Part shown: in pieces, positions 1 to 6,164 of the stretch
Layout of the letters: every line of letters begins with the position of its first letter
Position numbering within the stretch: position 1 is the stretch's first letter
Origin: Chloroflexota bacterium
GTDB lineage: Bacteria; Chloroflexota; UBA5177; JANWHV01
Reading direction: 5' to 3'
DNA: 9,406 nt
Assembly (NCBI GenBank): GCA_025450375.1
Contig: JANWHO010000155.1
Coordinates: 1-9,406 of the forward strand
The notes under the pieces: generated by a model
Told to the model about the DNA's origin: nothing
The model's database searches: none
The model's input: only the letters and a program-made list of their open reading frames with translations
Program-made: the position numbers and the translations under genes

Positions 1-765
1 GGCTCGCTGGCGACCGCCGGTAACCTGGCCTTTGCCGGGGGCGACGATGGACACTTCTATGCCTTCGATGCCCGGACCGGCAAGATCCTCTACAGCCCGA
101 ATTTTGGTCTCGCCTTCGGTGCGCCGCCCATCGCCTATGCGGTCAACGGCACCGAATACATCGCCATTGCCGCCGGTGGCGCCAGCGTGTCGGCCGCGGA
201 TGGTTCCCCGTTGGGCGGCACGCTGGCGGTGCTCAAGCTGGGTGGCACGCCAATCACCAAGCCGTTCCCAGCCGCCGCGGCCGGCAGCGGGCTTGTTTCC
301 GTCAAGCTCCCGTCGCTCAAAGGTTACACCAGGCTCAATCCCTGGATGTACGTTGACACCGCACATCAGCACGTAGTGATCGTGCTGGTGGCCGGCGAGA
401 CAGGCGCCGATAGCGGGTTCAACTTCGACGGCTACTATGATGGCAAAGCGAACTTCATCGTGCCCGCGAACTGGACGGTGGACTTGGAGTTCTCCAACAA
501 GGCGGCGCTGCCGCACAGTGCGGGGATCGTCAAGTCGACCAAGACGCCGCCCCAACTCCAGCCCTTTGGCTTCGGGGTGGCAGTGACGCCCAACGCACTC
601 GGGGGAACTGGTCACGGCGTCACGCAGCTCGTCTCCTTCGTAGCGGACCATGCCGGCTCGTACTTCGTGGCCTGTCTGGTACCGGGCCACATCCAGAGCG
701 GGATGTGGGATCACTTCACGATCTCCAACACGGCCAAGCTGCCGTCAATCCAGACCACGAAGTAA
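1..765 (+). CDS. PQQ-dependent dehydrogenase C-terminus fused to a sulfocyanin-like blue copper domain (5' partial)
   Basis: The reading frame is open from base 1, so the N-terminal part lies outside the window; 254 codons remain before TAA. Residues 1-82 match the last propeller blades of PQQ methanol/ethanol-type dehydrogenases (GSLATAGNLAFAGG, then DGHFYAFDARTGK, then NGTEYIAIAAGG). After a linker, residues about 105-250 form a sulfocyanin-like cupredoxin: SGFNFDGYYDGK, FSNKAALPHSAG and CLVPGHIQSGMW. The type 1 copper ligands are visible: His (codon 514-516), Cys (673-675), His (688-690) and Met (703-705), with the C-x4-H-x4-M spacing of sulfocyanin and rusticyanin. PQQ enzymes oxidise alcohols or similar substrates outside the cytoplasmic membrane, and in quinohaemoproteins a cytochrome c domain takes the electrons. 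I infer that the copper domain does this here. The next gene carries a paralogous copper domain. The substrate cannot be told from this fragment. Confidence 0.85.
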   Translation, partial: GSLATAGNLAFAGGDDGHFYAFDARTGKILYSPNFGLAFGAPPIAYAVNGTEYIAIAAGGASVSAADGSPLGGTLAVLKLGGTPITKPFPAAAAGSGLVSVKLPSLKGYTRLNPWMYVDTAHQHVVIVLVAGETGADSGFNFDGYYDGKANFIVPANWTVDLEFSNKAALPHSAGIVKSTKTPPQLQPFGFGVAVTPNALGGTGHGVTQLVSFVADHAGSYFVACLVPGHIQSGMWDHFTISNTAKLPSIQTTK

Positions 766-845
766 CAGACAGCATGAGAGTAGCGCGGGCCGGGTGGCGA
801 CGCTCCCGGCCCGCTGTCTATCCAGACCACGAAGTAGAAAGACAG
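748..845 (+). repeat. Imperfect direct repeat duplicating the end of the upstream gene
   Basis: A 17-base sequence, ATCCAGACCACGAAGTA, occurs at 748-764 and again at 820-836. Similarity continues after a one-base shift through AGACAG (767-772 and 840-845). The copies are 72 bp apart, so both lie in the same reading frame. Each encodes Ser-Ile-Gln-Thr-Thr-Lys followed by a stop (TAA at 763, TAG at 835). Only the first is the real gene end, because in-frame stops at 775 and 781 separate the second copy from it. This looks like a local duplication scar. Confidence 0.85.
785..814 (+). terminator. Perfect 10-bp GC hairpin between the two blue-copper genes
   Basis: GCGGGCCGGG at 785-794 is exactly complementary to CCCGGCCCGC at 805-814, with a 10-base loop. 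AGACA (767-771) and TGTCT (815-819) could add an outer stem with a bulge on the left. Only a poor T-rich stretch follows, so this may be a partial terminator, or an RNA stability or processing element that sets the ratio of the two transcripts, rather than a full stop. Confidence 0.55.
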
Positions 846-846
846 T

Positions 847-854
847 GGAGGAGG
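847..854 (+). promoter_or_regulatory. Strong ribosome binding site of the secreted cupredoxin gene
   Basis: GGAGGAGG lies five bases before the ATG at 860. It settles the start at 860 instead of the in-frame ATG at 650, which lies inside the upstream gene and would remove the signal peptide from the N-terminus. Confidence 0.85.
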
Positions 855-859
855 TTCAG

Positions 860-2104
860 ATGAAACGATATGTAGTGGCAGTGTTAAGTGTGGCGGCCAT
901 GATCGTGGCCGCCGGTATGCCGCTTGGGAGCCCGGCCGGGGCGGCGCCCGCCCAGCAAGCGAGCAGCATCCAGATCCTGGCGCCGGCGACCAACACGATG
1001 GTGACCGGCGACACGGTGGCCGTGAAGATCGCGATCAAGAATCTCACCATGAACTGCGCGTGGGCGGGGACGCCGCCGCGCGCCGGCATCGGCCACTGGC
1101 ATCTCCTCCTTGATGGCGGTCTGGTCAACATGGAATGCGGCACGGCCGCCGTCCTGAGCATGCAGAACGTCACACCCGGCAAGCACACCATCGTGGCCAT
1201 GCTCGCCGCCAATGATCACTCCGCGATAGCCGGCAAGGCCGCCATGGCCACGACGACCTTTACCTACAAGCCGGCCCATGCCCTGCCCGCGTTGGCCGCC
1301 TATCATGCCCCCGGCAAGCCCAGCATCACGATCGCGGCGCCCAACAACAACGCCACGGTCGGGGAGCATTTCAAGGTGGTGTTGGACTGGGCCAACGTGC
1401 GCCTCTCGTGCGCCCTCATGGGGAAGGCGAACGTCGCGGGGTATGGGCACTGGCACCTGTTCGTCGATAGCCTCAAGCAGGGCCTGGCCACCATGCTGGA
1501 CATGGGCTGTAGCCATGGCTACACCGCCTTCACGGACGGACTGACTCCAGGCAAGCATACCCTCTACGCCGTGCTGGCCGACAATCTCCATGCGCCCATC
1601 GCGGGAGCGGCCGTGGCATCGATGAGCTTCAATGTCCAGGCGGCAGGGTCGTCCGGCGGCGCCGCGTCCGCGTTGACGCAGCGCTGGTTGAAATGGGATG
1701 CCACGAGCCACACGGCGACCCTCTCGCTGATCGCCGGCTATGACACTACGCAAAGCGGCTTCAACTTTAACGGCTACGGCAACGGCAAGATGATGATCAG
1801 CGTACCGGTCGGCGCTCAGGTGAAAGTGACCTTCAGCAACAAGGGGAGTCTCCCACACAGCGCGGTCATTACCCCGTGGAGCAACCGGAGCAGCACGAGC
1901 GGCTATCAAGATGCCTTCCAGGGGTCGGGCAGTCCCAATCCCACGAGCGGGGTCGCGGCGGGGCCGACGCAGTCGTTCTCGTTCGTGGCCAACAAGGCGG
2001 GCACGTACGCGCTTGTCTGCGCGGTGCCTGGGCATGAGGCCGCCGGCATGTGGGACGTATTCACGGTGACGAGCGGGGGGCAGCCATCGATCACGGCCCA
2101 CTGA
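860..2104 (+). CDS. Secreted protein with two HWH repeats and a C-terminal sulfocyanin-like cupredoxin domain
   Basis: This is a 414-residue protein. It starts with a signal peptide (MKRYVVAVLSVAAMIVAAG, likely cut after about residue 28 near AGAAPA). Residues about 35-137 and 152-262 are two copies of one domain. Each has a Cys, then GxGHWHL, then Met and a second Cys, then TPGKHT and a final Asn-x-His-x-x-Ile. They resemble DUF4399-type domains, whose function is not established; the HWH, Met and Cys residues suggest metal binding or a disulfide, which is inference. Residues about 275-408 are a sulfocyanin-like blue copper domain (SGFNFNGYGNGK) with ligands His333, Cys387, His392 and Met397 (C-x4-H-x4-M). 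It probably acts outside the membrane as an electron carrier or copper/NO-reactive protein. It follows a PQQ dehydrogenase carrying a paralogous copper domain, so the two may form an electron-transfer pair. Confidence 0.88.
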   Translation: MKRYVVAVLSVAAMIVAAGMPLGSPAGAAPAQQASSIQILAPATNTMVTGDTVAVKIAIKNLTMNCAWAGTPPRAGIGHWHLLLDGGLVNMECGTAAVLSMQNVTPGKHTIVAMLAANDHSAIAGKAAMATTTFTYKPAHALPALAAYHAPGKPSITIAAPNNNATVGEHFKVVLDWANVRLSCALMGKANVAGYGHWHLFVDSLKQGLATMLDMGCSHGYTAFTDGLTPGKHTLYAVLADNLHAPIAGAAVASMSFNVQAAGSSGGAASALTQRWLKWDATSHTATLSLIAGYDTTQSGFNFNGYGNGKMMISVPVGAQVKVTFSNKGSLPHSAVITPWSNRSSTSGYQDAFQGSGSPNPTSGVAAGPTQSFSFVANKAGTYALVCAVPGHEAAGMWDVFTVTSGGQPSITAH

Positions 2105-2198
2105 TCGCTCGTAGCACGGTTAGTGCAGGGCCACGGCAGAGGGAAAAGGGGTCGGCCTATGTAGGAACGGCAATCGTGTGAATGGTCTCCTCATGTTC

Positions 2199-2236
2199 AT
2201 GACTTTTGGCCCCTCGTATGTGGGCCGTTCGGCCAT
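2199..2236 (+). promoter_or_regulatory. Tandem DosR-type boxes before the Crp/Fnr gene
   Basis: Two boxes lie exactly 23 bp apart, measured at GGCC (2208 and 2231). They are ATGACTTTTGGCCCCT (2199-2214) and GGGCCGTTCGGCCAT (2222-2236). They resemble the mycobacterial DosR site GGGACTTNNGNCCCT. A possible -10 (CATACT, 2260-2265) begins about 31 bases after the centre of the second box, which would place that box near -42, a usual activator position. The same module recurs at 6815-6852. The site is predicted, not demonstrated. Confidence 0.6.
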
Positions 2237-2375
2237 GGGCGGCCGTTGGTTCGCGCCCTCATACTCATAGGTAGGAGAGCGCGGATAACGGGGATTGCCG
2301 TACGCCGGTTGGAGGGTCCGCTTCCGATACCGGGCACGACGGGAGATCCACCGCATGGCTCGCGCCCTATCGCGA

Positions 2376-2381
2376 AGGAGG
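2376..2381 (+). promoter_or_regulatory. Ribosome binding site favouring a GTG start
   Basis: AGGAGG ends one base before the ATG at 2383, too close for that start, but seven bases before the in-frame GTG at 2389. GTG 2389 is therefore the better start; the choice changes only two residues. Confidence 0.65.
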
Positions 2382-2388
2382 GATGATC

Positions 2389-3108
2389 GTGGCCATTGTT
2401 GACGTGCGGTTTCTTCATACGCTGCCGTATTTCCAGGAGTTCTCGCTGACGGAGTTGGCGCGGATCGGAAGCCAGGTCCACCAGCGGAACTTCGAAGCCA
2501 ACGAAATGATCTACCTCGCGGAGCAGCCGGTCGAGGCGTTCTACGTGGTCCGTCATGGCCGCGCGCGCGTCTTCGAAAGCTCGGCTGAAGGAAAGGAGCA
2601 AGTGCTCTTCGTGGTGGGCCAGGGCGCTACCTTCAATGACGCGGCGGTCTTCGATGGCGGTCCGAATCTGGCAAGCGCACAGGCCATTGACCCTGGCGCC
2701 GTCCTCTACGTGCTGCCGGCATCGCTGATGGCGCGCCTGGCCGCGACCGACCTTCGCGTGACATCCGCGGCCATTCGTACCCTGGCCAGCCGGGCGCGGC
2801 ATCTCGCCACTCTGGCGGCGGATCTCTCCTTGCAGCACCTCACCCAGCGTGTAGCGAAACTCTTGCTGGAGGAAAGCAGGCCGGCGGGAGGGGTAACGCT
2901 GACCAAACAGGAGATCGGCACGCGGGTCGGCACGGTCCGCGAGGTGGTCAGCCGGGAATTACGGCGCCTGGAGCAGATCGGCACCATCACCCGCGGGCGT
3001 GACGGCATCGTGCAGGTTGATCGACGGGCCCTCAACGCGCTGCTTGGCAGCCCCGAGATCGCCGTAACGTCGCCGGAGGAGCGGCTGGCCTATTTGATTG
3101 CCTCCTGA
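2389..3108 (+). CDS. Crp/Fnr-family transcriptional regulator, cysteine-free
   Basis: The protein has 239 residues from GTG 2389 (241 if the ATG at 2383 is used). Residues about 10-125 are the cyclic-nucleotide-type sensory barrel (LPYFQEFSLTELARIG, then VVRHGRARVFESSAEGKEQV). A long dimer helix follows, then a winged helix with TKQEIGTRVGTVREVVSREL. The recognition helix carries E-V-V-S-R, the pattern FNR uses to read TTGAT half-sites. There is no cysteine at all, so an oxygen-labile iron-sulfur cluster of the FNR kind is excluded. A heme (as in DNR or CooA), a nucleotide, or no ligand remains possible. It lies downstream of tandem DosR-type boxes and upstream of the sensor kinase, so I infer it is a second-tier regulator of the same circuit. 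Its targets are unknown. Confidence 0.87.
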   Translation: MAIVDVRFLHTLPYFQEFSLTELARIGSQVHQRNFEANEMIYLAEQPVEAFYVVRHGRARVFESSAEGKEQVLFVVGQGATFNDAAVFDGGPNLASAQAIDPGAVLYVLPASLMARLAATDLRVTSAAIRTLASRARHLATLAADLSLQHLTQRVAKLLLEESRPAGGVTLTKQEIGTRVGTVREVVSRELRRLEQIGTITRGRDGIVQVDRRALNALLGSPEIAVTSPEERLAYLIAS

Positions 3109-3146
3109 AAGGCTTGGAATCGGTGCGCGTGCCTCATCCCCGTGCG

Positions 3147-3176
3147 TTGATCTGGGTGCGGGCGCGCCTGTATGAT
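3147..3176 (+). promoter_or_regulatory. Sigma70-like promoter of the GAF-GAF kinase gene
   Basis: TTGATC (3147-3152) and TATGAT (3171-3176) are separated by 18 bases and resemble the -35 and -10 consensus. The predicted transcript would start near 3183, after the ATG at 3172, which supports translation from ATG 3238. An imperfect inverted repeat (GACAC at 3180-3184, GTGTC at 3195-3199) covers the predicted transcription start and could be an operator. Confidence 0.5.
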
Positions 3177-3237
3177 TGTGACACACGGACCAGCGTGTCT
3201 ATGCCATGCCGGATCACCATGCGAGGGTGCCCCGCTC

Positions 3238-4920
3238 ATGAGTTCCGCTGCCGAGGACGGGGAACGGCTCCCGGTTAGGTCCGCCGAGGCGGCGCCTGAT
3301 CCGCCAGACTCGCTCGCCGCCTGGCAGGTCGCGATCGGCCTGTTGGGCGCCCCAGACATGGATACGATGCTCAGGCGGGTAGTCGAGGCAGGGCGCTCGC
3401 TTGCCGGCGCGGCGGCGGCCGCCATCCTCTTGTATGATCCGGAGCGCCGGATCTTCCAACCCGCGGAACCAGGTGGAGCGGTCGGGCTCGATGAGCGGTG
3501 GCCGCGCCCCGGTCTGGAAGACGCGCGGGCCCTGGCGCGGCGGGCAGCCGAAGCCCAGGAGGTGGTGGACGTACCCGACACCACCGCCGTACCTGAGATG
3601 GACCTTCCCCTGCTTGCCGGAGAACGGCGGCCAGGCGCGCTATGGGTGGCGCCATTGGCGAGCCAAGGAGGGCTGCTCGGCGTACTGGAACTCTTTGATG
3701 CCGAGCCGCGCCGAGCCCAGCGCGCGTCGGCTGTCCTACGCGTGTTCGCGGTCCTGGCCGCCGAGGCTATCGCCAGTGCGCGGGGGCGCGAACGCGAGCG
3801 GATTCCGCGGGCGCGCCTGGAGGCGCTGGATGAGGCGAGCAGGGCTCTCGCCGCTGGGTTGTCACTGACGCAGGTACTGCGGCGGATCGTGGAAGTCGCG
3901 GCGGCAATAGTCGACGCTCGCTATGGCGCTCTCGGGGTCGCCGGCAGCGATGGCTACCTGCACGACTTCATCACGTCCGGTATCACGGTCGAGGAGCGGG
4001 AGCGGATCGGGGACCCGCCGCGTGGCCATGGTTTGCTGGGGGTGCTTATCCACATCGGCACGCCCCTGCGCATCCCGGATATGCGGCGCGATCCCCGCCG
4101 CGTGGGCTTTCCCCCAAACCACCCGCCCATGACCAGCTTGCTCGGGGTGCCGATTCGGGTGCGCGACGAAGTGGTGGGTGACCTCTATCTCGCCGACAAG
4201 ATCGGTGGACCGGAGTTCTCGGAGGAGGACCAGCAGCTGATCGAGCGGTTTGCCGCGCACGCCGGCATCGCCATCGAGAACGCACGCCTGTACGCGCAAG
4301 TCGGCGAGATCACGATGCTGCGCGAGCGCGCGCGCATCGCCCGTGACCTGCATGACGGCATCATCCAGGATATTTATGCCGCTATCCTGCACCTTGAGGA
4401 CATCGCCGAGGACCTGAGCGATCAGGCGCCGCGGAAGCGGATCATGGACGTGGCCGATCACCTCTCTGGTCTGATCACCGATGTACGCATGTACATTCAG
4501 GGGTTGCGCGTCCGCTATCTGGAGGGACGGCTGCTGGCCGAGGGCATCCGGACCCTCACCCAAGAGTCCGATGGGCGCGCCGGCCTGGCAGCTACCTGTG
4601 TGGTCGAGGGCGAGGTCCACCGCCTTCCCGATGAGCAGGCGAACACCTTGCTGCTCATCGCGCGCGAAGCGCTCTCCAACGTGGCCAAACATGCCGCCGC
4701 CGCGCAAGTAGTGGTGCGGCTGGCCTATAACCAGGCGGACGTAACGCTCACCGTGGCCGATGATGGGCGGGGATTCGACCCCCAACTGCCGCGCGGTGAA
4801 GAGCACCGGGGCTTGGATAATTTGCGCGCGCGCACCGAGGAGGCCGGCGGCAACCTCACCCTGCACAGCATGCCGGACGCTGGTACAACCCTTATCGCCT
4901 ACATTCCGGCGAAACGTTGA
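3238..4920 (+). CDS. DevS/DosS-like GAF-GAF sensor histidine kinase with predicted heme-binding GAF
   Basis: The protein has 560 residues and no membrane segment or signal peptide. ATG 3238 is preferred because GAGGGTG (3223-3229) lies eight bases upstream and the predicted promoter would not include the in-frame ATG at 3172. Domains are GAF1 (about 27-178), GAF2 (about 195-357), a HisKA_3 dimerisation domain (about 363-430) with phospho-acceptor His372 in RDLHDGIIQDIY, and an HATPase domain (about 470-558) with N-box Asn481, DDGRGFD at 508-514 and GLDNLRAR. GAF2 closely resembles the heme GAF of mycobacterial DevS. His295 in FPPNHPPM corresponds to proximal ligand His149, and Tyr317 in DLYLADK corresponds to distal Tyr171. 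Unlike DevS, the matching GAF is the second one, next to the kinase core. I infer O2, NO, CO or redox sensing and phosphorylation of the regulator at 6146-6799. Confidence 0.88.
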   Translation: MSSAAEDGERLPVRSAEAAPDPPDSLAAWQVAIGLLGAPDMDTMLRRVVEAGRSLAGAAAAAILLYDPERRIFQPAEPGGAVGLDERWPRPGLEDARALARRAAEAQEVVDVPDTTAVPEMDLPLLAGERRPGALWVAPLASQGGLLGVLELFDAEPRRAQRASAVLRVFAVLAAEAIASARGRERERIPRARLEALDEASRALAAGLSLTQVLRRIVEVAAAIVDARYGALGVAGSDGYLHDFITSGITVEERERIGDPPRGHGLLGVLIHIGTPLRIPDMRRDPRRVGFPPNHPPMTSLLGVPIRVRDEVVGDLYLADKIGGPEFSEEDQQLIERFAAHAGIAIENARLYAQVGEITMLRERARIARDLHDGIIQDIYAAILHLEDIAEDLSDQAPRKRIMDVADHLSGLITDVRMYIQGLRVRYLEGRLLAEGIRTLTQESDGRAGLAATCVVEGEVHRLPDEQANTLLLIAREALSNVAKHAAAAQVVVRLAYNQADVTLTVADDGRGFDPQLPRGEEHRGLDNLRARTEEAGGNLTLHSMPDAGTTLIAYIPAKR

Positions 4921-5027
4921 GGCCTCGGGCGCGCGGTCATCGCCGGCGAATCGGTCCTTATCGGGGGAACGATTGCCGCCTGACGGGCGGTGAGCCGCGA
5001 GGCTGGGCCATGCGGCACCCCGAAAAA

Positions 5028-5042
5028 GGGACAAACGGCCCT
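5028..5042 (+). promoter_or_regulatory. Single DosR-type box before the GAF pseudokinase gene
   Basis: GGGACAAACGGCCCT fits both arms of the DosR site (GGGAC and GGCCCT). It lies 30 bases before the ATG at 5073, within the 152-bp gap after the kinase gene. No second box is present at the 23-bp spacing seen elsewhere; further GGCC motifs occur at 5046 and 5052. It would place this gene and the overlapping response-regulator gene under autoregulation. No convincing -10 element is visible. Confidence 0.5.
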
Positions 5043-5072
5043 ACTGGCCATGGCCGTAACCGCGTAAGGTGA

Positions 5073-6164
5073 ATGAGGCGCTTCAACAGTACGGGGCGTG
5101 GCTGGAGCATGCGCATAAAGCCGGTGAGCACCGAGGTGAGGCGAGGTTGGCTGCGCGCCTTGAGCATAGTGGGGCCGCTGGCTGGACTGGCCGCCCTCTT
5201 TCCCGTGCGCCTCTTCGTCGAGCAGGTATGGTCCGCCCGCGGCGCCGACCTGGTGGTAGGGGTATTGATGCTGCTTGGCGTCATTGCCTTTTCCACGGCC
5301 TTCTTGGAGCTGCTCGCACGGCAAGATGAGCACCTTGCCGCTCAGCGCGGGGAATTGGCCGCTCGCCATGGGACGGAGCAGCGCCTGCGCGCCCAGATGG
5401 AAACCCTTCACCAAGCGGCGCTGGTCATCACCTCCACCGACCAGACAACGGACATCCTCCAGCATCTCGTGGATCTGGCCCGTGACCTGATTGGCGCCCG
5501 CTCCGGCGCCCTTGGTGTCCTTGATCCCCAGGGCTCCATCGACCAACTCTACACCTCCGGTGTGGACCGGAAAGTCACGGAGCGATTGGATCCGCTCCCT
5601 CAAGAGCCTGGTTTGCTGCGTTCTACCCTGACGAACGGCAAGGTCCGGCCAGTCACCGACCTCGGGGCGCACCCAGACGCCGCCGGCCTGCCGCCGGGGC
5701 ATCCCCCCATGCGCAGGTTCCTGGCGGCGCCGGTGATCACGGGCGGCCGTATCGTGGGCAACCTCTCTCTGGAGGACCGGGTTGACGGTCTCTCGTTTAG
5801 CGAGGAAGACGAACGCCTACTGACCCAACTCGCCGGTCACGTTGCCGCCATCGTCCATCAGGCGCGCCTGGCCGAGGAGGTGCGCATCCTGGCCGCCACC
5901 GCCGAGCGCGAGCGCCTGCGTACCACTTTACGCGACAATGTGATCCAGCGCGTCTTCGCCATTCGCCTGGAACTTGAAGGGGCCGAGGAGGAACTGCCCG
6001 CGAGTGCGACGGCCGCAAGCGCGGGGATTGAGCACGCCATCGACCAGCTAGGTCTGGTGATGGAGGAGATCCGGCTCGCTATCGTCGGTCAGGGCGGGGC
6101 GCCGGCGAATGGGGTCGATGGCGCGGAAGATTCTGGAGGAAGCGCATGGCAACGATCAGGGTAA
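5073..6164 (+). CDS. Membrane-anchored GAF sensor with degenerate, ATPase-less histidine-kinase region (pseudokinase)
   Basis: The protein has 363 residues. Two hydrophobic segments (about 27-50 and 58-81) form a membrane hairpin, followed by a charged helical linker (82-115) and one GAF domain (about 116-266). That GAF has LPPGHPPM with His210 at the DevS heme-ligand position, but Ser232 where DevS has its distal Tyr. A HisKA_3-like helix follows (RTTLRDNVIQRVFAIRLELE), but Arg287 replaces the phospho-acceptor His, a change one base could make (CAC to CGC). The protein ends soon after with no ATP-binding domain. Its last 19 bases overlap the response-regulator gene, indicating co-translation. 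It cannot be a working kinase by itself. It may dimerise with another kinase, bind the regulator, or be a decaying DosT-like sensor. Start choice is uncertain: AAGGTGA (5066-5072) abuts ATG 5073, and a second ATG lies at 5109. Confidence 0.82.
   Translation: MRRFNSTGRGWSMRIKPVSTEVRRGWLRALSIVGPLAGLAALFPVRLFVEQVWSARGADLVVGVLMLLGVIAFSTAFLELLARQDEHLAAQRGELAARHGTEQRLRAQMETLHQAALVITSTDQTTDILQHLVDLARDLIGARSGALGVLDPQGSIDQLYTSGVDRKVTERLDPLPQEPGLLRSTLTNGKVRPVTDLGAHPDAAGLPPGHPPMRRFLAAPVITGGRIVGNLSLEDRVDGLSFSEEDERLLTQLAGHVAAIVHQARLAEEVRILAATAERERLRTTLRDNVIQRVFAIRLELEGAEEELPASATAASAGIEHAIDQLGLVMEEIRLAIVGQGGAPANGVDGAEDSGGSAWQRSG
6135..6140 (+). promoter_or_regulatory. Ribosome binding site of the response regulator, inside the upstream gene
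   Basis: GGAGGA lies five bases before ATG 6146 and within the last codons of the pseudokinase gene. With the 19-base overlap, it supports the start and suggests translational coupling. Confidence 0.8.

Noticed and set aside
884..2101. Long minus-strand open frame opposite the secreted cupredoxin gene
   Set aside because: It has a His/Arg/Gly-rich composition and no motifs, while the plus strand has a signal peptide, repeats and copper ligands.
2114..2126. GCAC/GTGC hairpin after the secreted cupredoxin gene
   Set aside because: A four-base stem without a T-run is too weak to call a terminator.
3147..3160. TTGATC as an FNR binding half-site
   Set aside because: The second half-site (ATCAA) is missing. 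A -35 element explains the sequence better, given TATGAT 18 bases downstream.
3172..3237. Upstream in-frame ATG at 3172 for the GAF-GAF kinase
   Set aside because: It has no ribosome binding site, lies inside a predicted -10 element (3171-3176), and adds 22 residues without kinase-like character. ATG 3238 has GAGGGTG eight bases upstream.
4976..4990. Short inverted repeat CCGCC/GGCGG after the kinase gene as a terminator
   Set aside because: It has only five base pairs, no T-run, and is expected by chance at this GC content.
3862..5034. Long minus-strand open frame opposite the kinase gene
   Set aside because: The plus strand encodes a well-conserved GAF and kinase core over the same bases; the opposite product shows no recognisable domain.
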